A stretch of 32,874 nt of DNA. Origin: Bryobacterales bacterium. Lineage in GTDB: Bacteria; Acidobacteriota; Terriglobia; Bryobacterales; Bryobacteraceae. Shown here piece by piece: positions 14,662-22,505 of this stretch (the stretch's first letter is position 1; every line of letters begins with the position of its first letter). Both the position numbers and the translations under genes were made by a program. The notes under the pieces were generated by a model that worked only from the letters and a program-made list of their open reading frames with translations, made no database searches and was not told the DNA's origin. The stretch is taken from the NCBI GenBank assembly GCA_020852755.1, contig JADZAF010000305.1, positions 1 through 32,874 of the forward strand. The letters are read 5' to 3'.

Positions 14662-15237
14662 GTGAGCGAGAAGAAGTATTCACTAGCCAAAATCGGGAGC
14701 CGTATCGACGCCTTCCTGAAGCCGCTGCTGAAGCGCGCCCGTTTTCAGGTCAAGTACGAAATGTCGGAAGGGGAAACGGCTCACCCCGATTTCGAGAATC
14801 CCGACATTACCGTGAAGTTCACCGGAGCGGACGTGGATCTGCTGCTGGCCAACCGGGCGGAACTGCTGCTGGCGCTGGAGCAGCTCACCATGGAGTCGCT
14901 CCGCATGCCTTCCGACGACCATGCCCGGATCTCCTTCGACGCCAACGACTACCGCGCCTTACGCATCGAGGAACTGCGGATGAGCGCCGCCGCCGCGGCC
15001 GAGAAAGTGAAGCGAACCGGGGTTCCGTTCAGCTTCAACCCCATGAACAGCCGCGAGCGCCGGGTAATTCACCTGGCGCTGCGGAGTGAGCCCGCGGTGC
15101 GCAGCGAGAGCAGCGGCACGGCCGGTTTTCGCAAGGTGGTGATCTACCCGGCCGGCATGCCCTCTCCGGCCACCCCGCCGGAACCACCGGCTCCGCCCCG
15201 CCCTTCGCGCGGCCGCAGCCGTTCGGCCCGCCGCTGA
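14662..15237 (+). CDS. jag: Jag/KhpB-like RNA-binding protein (KH and R3H domains)
   Basis: The 191-residue protein starts at GTG 14662, three bases after the yidC stop, with GAGG overlapping that stop. Residues about 28-85 form a divergent KH domain (ITVKFTGADVDLLLANRAELLLALEQL). Residues about 95-160 form an R3H domain with the signature NSRERRVIHLAL, where Arg and His bind nucleic acid. The last 30 residues are Pro/Arg/Ser-rich. The N-terminal Jag_N domain of Firmicutes is absent. The gene position between yidC and mnmE is the classical one. In Firmicutes the protein binds small RNAs and mRNAs with KhpA; the role here is inferred from the family. Confidence 0.9.
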   Translation: MSEKKYSLAKIGSRIDAFLKPLLKRARFQVKYEMSEGETAHPDFENPDITVKFTGADVDLLLANRAELLLALEQLTMESLRMPSDDHARISFDANDYRALRIEELRMSAAAAAEKVKRTGVPFSFNPMNSRERRVIHLALRSEPAVRSESSGTAGFRKVVIYPAGMPSPATPPEPPAPPRPSRGRSRSARR

Positions 15238-15240
15238 AGC

Positions 15241-16593
15241 TTGCAGCTCGACGACACCATTGCCGCCATCTCCACTCCCCCGGGGCGAAGCGGCATCGGA
15301 GTGGTGCGTCTCTCCGGACCGTGCGCACGCCGGGTAGCCGAGGCGATCGTGCGGTTTCGGGAAGGCTCCGAGTGGCGAAGCTGGTCGGCCGTGCTGGGAG
15401 AGCTGGTGGATCGGGACGGGTCGGCGGTCGATCAGGTGGTAGTGACTTACTTTGCCGCCCCGCGCTCCTACACGGCCGAGGATGTAGTCGAGATTTCCTG
15501 CCACGGTTCCCCGGTCGTGCTGCGCCACTGTCTGGAGAGGGCCGTGGAGGCAGGCGCCCGGCTGGCCGAACCGGGCGAGTTCACCCTCCGCGCGTTCCTG
15601 CGCGGGCGCCTGGACCTGCCCCAGGCCGAAGCCGTCCGCGACCTGATCGAAGCCACCACTCTGTACCAGGCGCGGGTAGCGGTCCAGCAGGTGGAGGGAT
15701 CCGTTTCCCGCCGCCTGGCCCCGGTCAAGGAACGGCTGGTCGAGCTGATCTCGCTGCTCGAAGCCGGCATCGACTTCGCCGAGGACGACATCAGCGTGGC
15801 CTCGGAGGAGGAAATCCTCGCCCGCATCGGCAGCATCGTTCCGGAACTGGAGCGCCTGCTGGCCAGCTTCGCCTACGGCAAGATGGTGCACTCCGGCCTC
15901 ACTCTGGCTATTGCGGGCCGGCCCAATGTGGGCAAGAGCAGCCTGTTCAACCGGCTGGTCGAGCAGGACCGGGCCATCGTGACCGAGATTCCGGGCACCA
16001 CCCGCGACCTGGTATCGGAGACCACGGCCATTCAGGGCATCCCGGTGCGCTGCATGGACACGGCCGGAATCCGGGCGGCGGAGGGCCTGGTCGAGCGCCT
16101 GGGCATCGAACGCAGCTACCAGGCCATGGCGGACGCCGATCTCACGCTGGTGGTCGTGGATCTCTCCGCGCCGCTGGATGCCGAGGACGAGCGATTGATC
16201 GAACGCGCGCGCGGGCAGGGCCGCTGGCTGCTGGTGGGCAACAAGGACGATCTTCCGCGGCAGGCCGCCGTATCGGAGCCGTGCGTGGCCGTGTCGGCCC
16301 TGACCGGGGCGGGGATTCCGGAACTGCGCGAGGCGATCTTCCGGGCGGTGGCGCCCGCCGCGGGCGTCGAGCGGGAGGCGGGTTTCATCACCAACCTGAG
16401 GCACGAGCGTCTCCTGCGCGAGTCGCTCCAGTATATGGAAAGAGCGCGCGCGGCGACGGCCGGCAGGATTCCCCATGAGATGCTGCTGCTCGATCTTTAC
16501 GCCGCGCTGCGCCCGCTGGATGCCCTGACCGGCGCCACCACGGCGGACGATATCCTCAACCGCATCTTCTCCGCTTTCTGTATCGGGAAGTAG
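15241..16593 (+). CDS. mnmE: tRNA modification GTPase MnmE
   Basis: With MnmG, MnmE makes the 5-carboxymethylaminomethyl group on U34 of certain tRNAs. The TTG start at 15241, three bases after the jag stop, places [20 protein letters not shown] where homologues have their N-terminus, so the alternative codon is well supported. The folate-binding N-domain is followed by the inserted G domain: GRPNVGKSS near residue 226, the PGTTRD switch, DTAG, and NKDD near 334. The C-terminal FCIGK provides the catalytic cysteine. Length, 450 residues, is normal. mnmG does not follow: the next gene is convergent, 10 bases away, so the operon ends here. Confidence 0.96.
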   Translation: MQLDDTIAAISTPPGRSGIGVVRLSGPCARRVAEAIVRFREGSEWRSWSAVLGELVDRDGSAVDQVVVTYFAAPRSYTAEDVVEISCHGSPVVLRHCLERAVEAGARLAEPGEFTLRAFLRGRLDLPQAEAVRDLIEATTLYQARVAVQQVEGSVSRRLAPVKERLVELISLLEAGIDFAEDDISVASEEEILARIGSIVPELERLLASFAYGKMVHSGLTLAIAGRPNVGKSSLFNRLVEQDRAIVTEIPGTTRDLVSETTAIQGIPVRCMDTAGIRAAEGLVERLGIERSYQAMADADLTLVVVDLSAPLDAEDERLIERARGQGRWLLVGNKDDLPRQAAVSEPCVAVSALTGAGIPELREAIFRAVAPAAGVEREAGFITNLRHERLLRESLQYMERARAATAGRIPHEMLLLDLYAALRPLDALTGATTADDILNRIFSAFCIGK

Positions 16594-16603
16594 CGCCGGC
16601 TCT

Positions 16604-17539
16604 TCACAGCCGCTGCCGGGAAGGGCGCTCCGCCCCGCTTCCCTTGAGGTAAGGGCCGCGGGAGCCATCCGGCAGGACGGTGAGGTCGCTGGTGCGGGCG
16701 GCCTGCAACTGCTGCGGCGTGAGTTCCCGCGCACCGGCCAGGCCGGCGCCGCTCAGGTCGGCCACCTGCAACACGGCGTCCCCGAAACGCGCTTCCTCCA
16801 GGCGGGCGCCGAGGAACTCTGCCGCCGTCAGGTTCGCCGAACGGAAATCGCATGCGGCCATGCGGGAGCGCGCAAAGTTGCACTGCGAGAGGATGGCATT
16901 GGCGAAACGGGCCGAGGAAGCCAGAGCCCCCGTGAAGTTGCAGTACTGGCACCGGGCTGAGCTCCAGTTGGCGGACTCCAGCCGGGCGTCGGCGAAGCGG
17001 CACAGCCGCGCCCTGGCCCCCAGGAATCCGGACTCGCTCAGGTCCGATGAGGAGAAACAGCACTCGCTGAGAATGGCGTGGTGGAAGCCCGTGCGCCGCA
17101 GATCCGCCTGGCTGAAATCGCAACCGGAGAGTTGCGCATTGAAGAAGCGGGCGCCTTGCAGATTGGCGCGCTGAAACCCGGTGGCGGTGATCCGGGCATC
17201 GGAGAAGTTGGCGTCCGGCGCGAGGGTGAAGAACAACTCGGCATGATCCAGAACAGCCCCCTCCAGATCGGCTCCCTGGAGAACGGCGTTGCGCAGGTCG
17301 GCCCTTTCCAGATCGGCGCCGCCCAGGTCGCAGCCCGATAGATCCGCTTCCTCCAGAACCGCCGCGCGCAGGCTGGCGCGCCGCAGATCCCGCCCCTGCA
17401 GTTTGCACTCCCGCAGCACCAGGCCGGAGAGATCGGCCCGCGCGCCGCCGGCCTGCCCGGCCAGCCACTTCGCGTGCTGTTCCAGAATTCGCTGGAGCGC
17501 CTCCCCGCTCAATACCGTCGTTGGCGGCATGCCGGACAT
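16604..17539 (-). CDS. Pentapeptide-repeat protein
   Basis: The 311-residue protein is mostly tandem pentapeptides of the A(D/N)LxX type, for example ADLSG, CDLGG, ADLER, ADLRN and ANLQG, from about residue 35 to 280, predicting a right-handed quadrilateral beta-helix. Many repeats have Phe or Cys in the central position (CDFSQ, CCFSS, CNFAR), and cysteines are unusually frequent. The first 30 residues look helical, and the end LTPQQLQAARTSDLTVLPDG is a common closing motif of such proteins. GAGGG about eight bases before ATG 17539 fixes the start. Some relatives mimic DNA and protect gyrase, but most have no known role, so function here is open. It lies 89 bases after a small exported protein on the same strand. 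Confidence 0.88.
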   Translation of the reverse strand: MSGMPPTTVLSGEALQRILEQHAKWLAGQAGGARADLSGLVLRECKLQGRDLRRASLRAAVLEEADLSGCDLGGADLERADLRNAVLQGADLEGAVLDHAELFFTLAPDANFSDARITATGFQRANLQGARFFNAQLSGCDFSQADLRRTGFHHAILSECCFSSSDLSESGFLGARARLCRFADARLESANWSSARCQYCNFTGALASSARFANAILSQCNFARSRMAACDFRSANLTAAEFLGARLEEARFGDAVLQVADLSGAGLAGARELTPQQLQAARTSDLTVLPDGSRGPYLKGSGAERPSRQRL

Positions 17540-17628
17540 GCTGATCCCTCAGGAGGGAAATCGGCGGCGTTGCGCGAGGACTTTAAGTTCAGACCGGAGC
17601 CGGTCTCCAGCCGGCCGTTCCCGACGCC

Positions 17629-17973
17629 CTACTCCTGCCGCTTGCGTGGGGGGCGGACGATGATGTGCAGCGCCCGGTCGCCTTCATCGCAGGTGATGAA
17701 CCGGACGGTGACCCGCGCCCGCACCCGCAATTCCCCCTCAATGGTGGTATCGGGAGCGATGACGAAGGCCCGCCTGACCGGGTCCTTACCCAGAACCGCG
17801 CGGCGGACGGTCAGCGTGACCGGCGTGTAATCGGTGACCATTCCGGAGAAGAAGTGATCCGAAGGGGGCGCCTCCTCCGAGTTCTGCTGCCCGCCCCGGT
17901 CGCCGGGCGCGGCCAGGCACAGGCAGACGCCCAACACCAGGATTGCCGCGCCGCGAAAGACGGTCACTCTCAC
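17629..17973 (-). CDS. Small exported protein, DUF5666-like beta fold
   Basis: The 114-residue product has a signal peptide (VFRGAAILVLGVCLCLAA) and then a short linker. The mature part, GMVTDYTPVTLTVRRAVLGKD and PDTTIEGELRVRARVTVRFI, is a string of beta-strands like the OB-like DUF5666 repeats of exported bacterial proteins. No catalytic motif is visible. The start is GTG at 17973, with a further in-frame GTG at 17967, and neither has a strong ribosome site. It follows the sensor-kinase gene by 51 bases on the same strand, separated by a hairpin, and precedes the pentapeptide gene. It may be regulated by the two-component pair upstream. Confidence 0.7.
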   Translation of the reverse strand: MRVTVFRGAAILVLGVCLCLAAPGDRGGQQNSEEAPPSDHFFSGMVTDYTPVTLTVRRAVLGKDPVRRAFVIAPDTTIEGELRVRARVTVRFITCDEGDRALHIIVRPPRKRQE

Positions 17974-18020
17974 AGGTTAAGCCAAGGGCTGTGAAGAAAC
18001 TCTGAATGGTGAATTAAAGT

Positions 18021-18037
18021 TGCTTCATTGTGAAGCA
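18021..18037 (-). terminator. Hairpin at the 3' end of the two-component operon
   Basis: TGCTTCA (18021-18027) and TGAAGCA (18031-18037) form a perfect seven-base stem with a three-base loop overlapping the kinase stop codon. On the minus strand it is followed by ACTTTAATT, a weak T-rich tail, so it may end or attenuate the regulator-kinase transcript. Confidence 0.4.
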
Positions 18038-19536
18038 GATCGGGCAGCGCCGGCTCTGGCAGGTACTAGCCGCTCCACGGGTCTGTCATCCGCAGCCACC
18101 GGCAGAGTGACCTGGAAGCGGCTGCCCTTACCCGGCACGCTGTCCACTTCGATAGTACCACCGTGGGCCTTCACAATCCACGCGACGAAGCTGAGCCCCA
18201 GGCCGAACCCCTTGGCGGCGTCCGGGCTGGCGCTGGGAGCGCGATAGAGGCGATCGAAGATGTGCGGCAGGTGCTCGGCCTCGATCCCGCAGCCGGTGTC
18301 CTCCACCGCAAGACGAAGCCAGGCTCCGGCGGGCGCCAGTGTTACTCGCACCTGTCCGCCCGGCGCGGTGAACTTCACGGCGTTGGAGAGAAGATTGGAA
18401 ACCAGCCGTTCGATCTGGATCCGGTCCACCCGGGCCGGGCAGGCGGCGGGAAGCTCCGCCAGCAGGGAAACCCCGGCCTCTTCGGCGGGGATCTGGAACT
18501 GGTCCACCACCTCGCGAACCAGCTCCGCCAGGTCCTGCTCGGACAACTGCAGCGCCAGCTGGCCGGATTCCGCCTGGGAGAGAAGCAGCAGGGCGCGAAC
18601 GATCTGCGAGAGGCGCTCCACGTCCTGCATGGCATTCTCGATGGCTTCGCGATATTGCTCCTCGCTGCGGGCGGTGAAGAGGGCCACTTCCAGCTGGCCG
18701 CGGATGGCGGTGATGGGCGTGCGCAGTTCGTGAGACACGTCGGCGGAGAACTGGCGGACCTGCTGGAAGGAAGTCTCCAGGCGCTCGATCATGCGGTTGA
18801 AAGTAGTGATCAGGTAGTCGAGTTCGTCACCGGCCCCGCGCGCTGGAATCCGCAGGCTCAGGTTCGAGCCGGAAATGCGCTGAGCCGCCCCGGCTACGTC
18901 CTTCACCGGCCGCAGCGCCCGGCCGGCCAGGAACCAGCCCAGCAGGCATCCGGCCGCGATCACGAGGGGCGCAAGGAAAACGTAGTTGCGGGTGAAATGC
19001 GCGACCACATCGCGGTTGGGAGCCAGCGAGCGGCCGATGGCTACGTAGTAGGGCGCTGTCCGTTTATCGTCGAAAATGACGCCCGCGCGGATGAGAAACG
19101 GCGTACCGTCCGGATCGTCTCGGATTCGCCAGACCGGCATCTCGCCCCGGATCACCTCCCGGATCTGCTCGGGGGAGTCGATGCCGATAGACCGGTACAT
19201 GGACGAGCGCTCGATGACCCGGCCTTCGGCGTCAGCCAGCAGGTAGATGCGCTGGAGGCGCGCCACGATGAAGGACTCATCCGGGTCCTCCCGGTCGTAG
19301 AACCAGATGGGCCCGCTTCTGTTGATCCGGCGCTGATCGATGTGGAGATAACCTTTGAGGGCCGCCCATTCCTGCACCAGGGCCTCCCGGGTTCGGGCCT
19401 CCAGAATGTTTTCGAGGGTGTGGCGGAACACGGCTCCCAGCCCGGCGGCGGCCAGGGTGAAGAATATCGCGTAGCTCAAGGTCAGGCGGAACCGGAGCCC
19501 GCGGATCAGACGGAGGGGACTGGGTTGAAAGGACAA
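18025..19536 (-). CDS. Membrane sensor histidine kinase
   Basis: The 503-residue protein (from TTG 19536) has a membrane helix at about residues 17-36, a periplasmic sensor region at about 40-183, a second helix at about 185-205 and a HAMP linker at about 203-256. The HisKA domain has phospho-acceptor H269 in FSADVSHELRTP. The ATPase domain shows NLLSNAVKF, DTGCGIEAEHLPHIFDRLYR and GFGLGLSFVAWIVKAHGG, so the kinase looks complete. I chose the TTG because it lies 10 bases after the regulator stop and just before the membrane part; earlier in-frame ATGs overlap the regulator. It belongs to the class that partners OmpR-type regulators for metal or envelope stress, but the signal is unknown. Confidence 0.9.
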   Translation of the reverse strand: MSFQPSPLRLIRGLRFRLTLSYAIFFTLAAAGLGAVFRHTLENILEARTREALVQEWAALKGYLHIDQRRINRSGPIWFYDREDPDESFIVARLQRIYLLADAEGRVIERSSMYRSIGIDSPEQIREVIRGEMPVWRIRDDPDGTPFLIRAGVIFDDKRTAPYYVAIGRSLAPNRDVVAHFTRNYVFLAPLVIAAGCLLGWFLAGRALRPVKDVAGAAQRISGSNLSLRIPARGAGDELDYLITTFNRMIERLETSFQQVRQFSADVSHELRTPITAIRGQLEVALFTARSEEQYREAIENAMQDVERLSQIVRALLLLSQAESGQLALQLSEQDLAELVREVVDQFQIPAEEAGVSLLAELPAACPARVDRIQIERLVSNLLSNAVKFTAPGGQVRVTLAPAGAWLRLAVEDTGCGIEAEHLPHIFDRLYRAPSASPDAAKGFGLGLSFVAWIVKAHGGTIEVDSVPGKGSRFQVTLPVAADDRPVERLVPARAGAARSASQ

Positions 19537-19546
19537 GGCCGGCCTG

Positions 19547-20254
19547 CTACCCGGTCTCGGCGTCGGCAAGCTGGCTGGCCGGCTTGTCGGGTGCATCGAC
19601 CATGTACCCGATCCCACGGACGGTGTGGATCAACTTGCAGGGGAAGCGCTCGTCGATCTTGCTGCGCAAGTGCCGGATGTAGACGTCCACGATGTTGGTC
19701 AGCCCGTCGTATTCCTCGTCCCAGACGTGCTCCACGATCATGGTGCGGCTGAGCGGGCGTCCTTTATTGCGCATCAGGTATTCCAGGATGCCGAATTCCT
19801 TGGGCGCCAGCTCGATCGGCTCACCGGACCGGGACACCTTGCGGCGAATGCAGTCCAGGGTAAGGTCGCCCACCTGGAGCCGCTCCGGGATGGGCTGCCC
19901 GCGGCGCAGCAGCACCCGGATGCGGGCCAGCAGCTCCACGAACGCAAAGGGTTTCACCAGGTAGTCGTCGGCGCCCAGTTCGAGGCCCTTCACCCGGTCG
20001 TCCACGGCGTCGCGGGCGCTCAGGATCAACACCGGGGGGACTATCTTCCGGTTCCGGATCTTCTCCAGAACGCTCAGCCCGTCCAGGTCGGGCAGCATGA
20101 GATCAAGGATCACCAGGTCGTAATCGACGGTGTGGGCCAGTTCGAGGGCGGCGGTCCCGGTAGGCGCGATGTCGACGGCGTACCCCGCTCCCTCCAGGCC
20201 GCGGTGGAGGAAATCGGCGATCCGTTTCTCGTCCTCTACCACCAGTATTCGCAT
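19547..20254 (-). CDS. OmpR-family response regulator
   Basis: The 235-residue regulator has a receiver domain with acidic E7/D8, phospho-acceptor D51 (VILDLMLPDLDG) and K101 (LVKPF), then an OmpR-type winged helix from about residue 128 (LAPKEFGILEYLMRNKGRPLSRTMI, VDVYIRHLRSKID, HTVRGIGYMV). It is upstream of its kinase by 10 bases, so they form a standard pair. ATG 20254 starts the receiver directly; ATG 20266 would add four residues. Sequence style is close to copper/heavy-metal type regulators such as CusR, but that is only suggestive. Confidence 0.93.
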   Translation of the reverse strand: MRILVVEDEKRIADFLHRGLEGAGYAVDIAPTGTAALELAHTVDYDLVILDLMLPDLDGLSVLEKIRNRKIVPPVLILSARDAVDDRVKGLELGADDYLVKPFAFVELLARIRVLLRRGQPIPERLQVGDLTLDCIRRKVSRSGEPIELAPKEFGILEYLMRNKGRPLSRTMIVEHVWDEEYDGLTNIVDVYIRHLRSKIDERFPCKLIHTVRGIGYMVDAPDKPASQLADAETG

Positions 20255-20270
20255 CCGATATCCCATCCTA

Positions 20271-20300
20271 TCACCCGCCTCCCCCGGGCTGTGCGGGTGA
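20271..20300 (-). terminator. Hairpin between the DinB-like gene and the response regulator
   Basis: TCACCCGC (20271-20278) pairs with GCGGGTGA (20293-20300) across a 14-base loop containing CCCGGG. It sits between the stop of the DinB-like gene and the regulator start on the minus strand. No T-run follows, so it could equally be a leader structure of the regulator transcript. Confidence 0.3.
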
Positions 20301-20309
20301 GGAGTGCGC

Positions 20310-20840
20310 CTAGGATGCCGGCGCCGCGGCGCGTGCGAGTTTCGAAGCGCTGATGGCCTCCCCCAGGTGGCGATGGGTGTGCTCGGCGATGTGCACCAGC
20401 AGCCCGGCCACGGTGACCGGGATCTGCTTGCGGCCCACTGCACGCGCATCGCGCAGGCTGGCCGGGTCAATCGCCCGCACCAGGGCTTCGGCGCGGCGGA
20501 AACTGCGGTCCACCTCCTCCAGCAGCTTCTCCAGCGGCCAGTCGGAGGGCGAGGCCGGTTCCTGCTGTTCAGCGCGCATGGCCTCCATCTCGGCGGCGCT
20601 CAACTGGCGGCCGGCAACGTAGGCCGAGAGACGATCCACGCTGCCAGCGATGTGCCGCAGATGGAACCCGAGCGAGGTCATCCCGTGCGGCCGGGCCCAC
20701 ACCTGTTCGGGAGCGAGCCCGCGGCTGTGTTCGGCCAGTTCCTCGGCGGCCTGCTGAAAACTGCGCAGCACGGGCGCGATCAACGGATCCACGCCGTCCA
20801 ACGGACCGCGCAGCCACGCTTCGGGCAACGATTCTTTCAT
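20310..20840 (-). CDS. DinB-like four-helix metal-binding protein
   Basis: The 176-residue protein fits the DinB/YfiT-like superfamily: four helices with three metal-binding histidines, here in GFHLRHIAGSVDRL and LLVHIAEHTHRHLGE. Relatives include mycothiol- and bacillithiol-dependent S-transferases, but many have no known substrate. I chose ATG 20840 because GAGGGG lies eight bases upstream; the preceding TTG would add one residue. It is upstream of the two-component pair on the same strand with 55 bases between and a hairpin, and is divergent from the ornithine-cyclodeaminase-like gene. Confidence 0.82.
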   Translation of the reverse strand: MKESLPEAWLRGPLDGVDPLIAPVLRSFQQAAEELAEHSRGLAPEQVWARPHGMTSLGFHLRHIAGSVDRLSAYVAGRQLSAAEMEAMRAEQQEPASPSDWPLEKLLEEVDRSFRRAEALVRAIDPASLRDARAVGRKQIPVTVAGLLVHIAEHTHRHLGEAISASKLARAAAPAS

Positions 20841-21014
20841 CAATATCCCCTCTCGTCTTCAGCTTAGTACGGGCGGGACGCGAATCTCATGCGTTGCCGT
20901 GCATCGCACGCTCCCGGCGGTCCGTGGTGGCACTCCCGCCGCCGGATCTGGTAGAGTGGATCCGCCGGCGGCGTCCGGCAGCGGAACGGAACAGCAGAAA
21001 CAGGACCCGGCTCT

Positions 21015-21959
21015 ATGCGGTTCTTCAGTGAAGCGGACGTCCGGAGCCTCCTGCCCATGCGGCAGGCCATAGCCCTGGTGCGCCGGGCATTTGAAGCCCT
21101 GGCCCAGGGCACGGCCGTGAATCAGCCGCGGCGCCGGCTGGTGCTGCCGGGCGGCCCGGTCCTTCACTCCATGGCAGCCGGTGACGGCGAGTTCTTCGGA
21201 ACGAAGATCTACTCGACCCATCCCCGCCACGGCGCCCACTTCCTGTTCGTGCTCTATCGCACGGAGGATGCCCGGCCCCTGGCGCTGTTCGAAGCCAACT
21301 ACCTGGGCCAGATACGGACCGGAGCCGCAAGCGGCCTGGCTACGGATCTGCTGGCGCTGCCTGAAGCACGGACCGTGGGAATCATCGGCTCCGGGTTTCA
21401 GGCGCGCAGCCAGTTGGAGGCCATCCTGGCGGTGAGACCGATCCGGGAGGCGCGGGTGTGGAGCCGCTCGCCGAGCCGTGCCCAAGCCTGGGCGGCCGAG
21501 TGCAGCCGGGACTTCGGCATCCCGGTCGAGGCGACGGATTCGGCCGCGGCGGCGGTGCGCGGCGCGGAGATCGTGGTCACCGCCACCAGCGCCAAAGACC
21601 CGGTGCTCGAAGTCGGTTGGGTGATGGACGGAGCGCACATCAACGCCATGGGTTCCAACCAGGCCTCGCGCAGGGAACTGCCGTCCGATCTGATTCGCAG
21701 GGCCGGGCTGGTCGTGGTGGACTCGCTGGAACAGGCGCGCATCGAGTGCGGAGATCTGCTCCTCGGCCTGGATGACTGGAGCCCGGTGGCGGAGTTGGCC
21801 GACGTGGTATCCGGGCGCCGGGCGCGCGGGAGCCCGGATCAAATCACGTTGTTCGAATCCCAGGGCCTGGCGATTGAAGACGTGGTGTCCGCCGGGTACG
21901 TTTTCCGCCAGGCGCTATCGGCCGGAGCCGGACGGGAATGGCCGTTCCTCTATTCCTGA
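21015..21959 (+). CDS. Ornithine cyclodeaminase/mu-crystallin family NAD(P)-dependent enzyme
   Basis: The 314-residue protein has the family hallmarks: GTKIYS with substrate-binding K64, RTGAASGLATD at residues 101-111, the nucleotide-binding motif GIIGSGFQAR near 122-131 and INAMGSNQASRREL near residue 215. Members convert ornithine to proline, act as alanine dehydrogenases, or reduce cyclic imines such as delta-1-pyrroline-2-carboxylate. The sequence does not let me choose among these. AGGA lies about nine bases before the ATG. It is divergent from the DinB-like gene (174 bases apart), and its last 10 bases overlap the convergent zinc-ribbon gene. Confidence 0.87.
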   Translation: MRFFSEADVRSLLPMRQAIALVRRAFEALAQGTAVNQPRRRLVLPGGPVLHSMAAGDGEFFGTKIYSTHPRHGAHFLFVLYRTEDARPLALFEANYLGQIRTGAASGLATDLLALPEARTVGIIGSGFQARSQLEAILAVRPIREARVWSRSPSRAQAWAAECSRDFGIPVEATDSAAAAVRGAEIVVTATSAKDPVLEVGWVMDGAHINAMGSNQASRRELPSDLIRRAGLVVVDSLEQARIECGDLLLGLDDWSPVAELADVVSGRRARGSPDQITLFESQGLAIEDVVSAGYVFRQALSAGAGREWPFLYS

Positions 21960-22180
21960 GCGGGAACCTGCTGTTCGGAATCGTGCCAGGCGCTGATCTT
22001 CAGCCGGCGGCAGACCCAGCACAGCGGATCTTCGTCCGGGTTCGCCGGACTTGCCTCCGCGCCGCAGACCGTGCATTTGGCGGTCTTCTTCAGTTTGTCA
22101 CTGAAGACCGACCGCTTAGCCTTTTCCAGAATCTCCGGTGAAACCACCGGTTCCGGCTTCGGCTGTGACCTTCTTTTCAT
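21950..22180 (-). CDS. Small zinc-ribbon protein (76 residues)
   Basis: Starting at ATG 22180, with GTGGAG just upstream, the product has a charged N-terminus (MKRRSQPKPEPVVSPEILEKAKR) and a zinc ribbon made of CTVCG and CWVCR, two CxxC knuckles 17 residues apart. The frame continues upstream, but that part covers the neighbouring small gene in another frame and is Arg/Ser-rich noise. The role is unknown; such mini-proteins may bind nucleic acid or a protein partner. It is 56 bases after a second zinc-ribbon gene, and its stop overlaps the end of the convergent cyclodeaminase-like gene by 10 bases. Confidence 0.68.
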   Translation of the reverse strand: MKRRSQPKPEPVVSPEILEKAKRSVFSDKLKKTAKCTVCGAEASPANPDEDPLCWVCRRLKISAWHDSEQQVPAQE

Positions 22181-22236
22181 CCCGGCTCCACTTCCATTTT
22201 GCCCGAAAAGCGCCCGCCGCACAACCGCCAGGCGGG

Positions 22237-22419
22237 TCAGGCGGCCTCGGCTAGTTGTAGTACGACACCGGCGTCCAGGGTGGTTCGGCAACGCGGGCAC
22301 TTCTGTCCGGGGACCACTCTCGGCTTCCTCCGGTCGACAACTACATCGGCATCCACGGTGTGGGTGCAAATTGGGCAGTAAACGCGACCCCGTGTGGTGA
22401 TTTCGCTTACGACCTTCAT
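22237..22419 (-). CDS. Small zinc-ribbon protein (60 residues)
   Basis: From ATG 22419, with AGAGGAG immediately upstream, it reads MKVVSEITTRGRVYCPICTH, then a basic linker (VVDRRKPRVVPGQ) and CPRCRTTLDAGVVLQ. The two CPxC knuckles predict one zinc site. An alternative start at 22437 adds six residues. I recognise no named family. It is followed by another zinc-ribbon gene on the same strand, probably in one transcript, and comes after the likely terminator of the efflux-pump gene. Confidence 0.62.
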   Translation of the reverse strand: MKVVSEITTRGRVYCPICTHTVDADVVVDRRKPRVVPGQKCPRCRTTLDAGVVLQLAEAA

Positions 22420-22471
22420 GGCTCCTCTCGACCTCACTCATCGAGACGCATAAAGGGCGCAAAAAGTGTCG

Positions 22472-22490
22472 AAAAAAATGCGGCGCCGCG
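22472..22490 (-). terminator. Likely intrinsic terminator after the RND pump gene
   Basis: On the minus strand, 16 bases after the pump stop, a GC-only palindrome (GCGGCGCCGC, 22480-22489, within a longer CGCC/GGCG-rich block) is followed by A and seven T. The stem is short or alternative, but the T-run in such GC-rich DNA is striking. Confidence 0.45.
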
Positions 22491-22505
22491 GCGTCCGTAC
22501 GTTTT

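Noticed and set aside
14959..16734. 591-residue open frame antisense to mnmE and jag
   Set aside because: Low-complexity composition and no recognisable motif; mnmE and jag are unambiguous on the plus strand.
16604..17539. Periodic pattern in the pentapeptide gene as a DNA repeat array or CRISPR
   Set aside because: The 15-base periodicity is explained by the five-residue protein repeats; there are no conserved DNA repeats or spacers.
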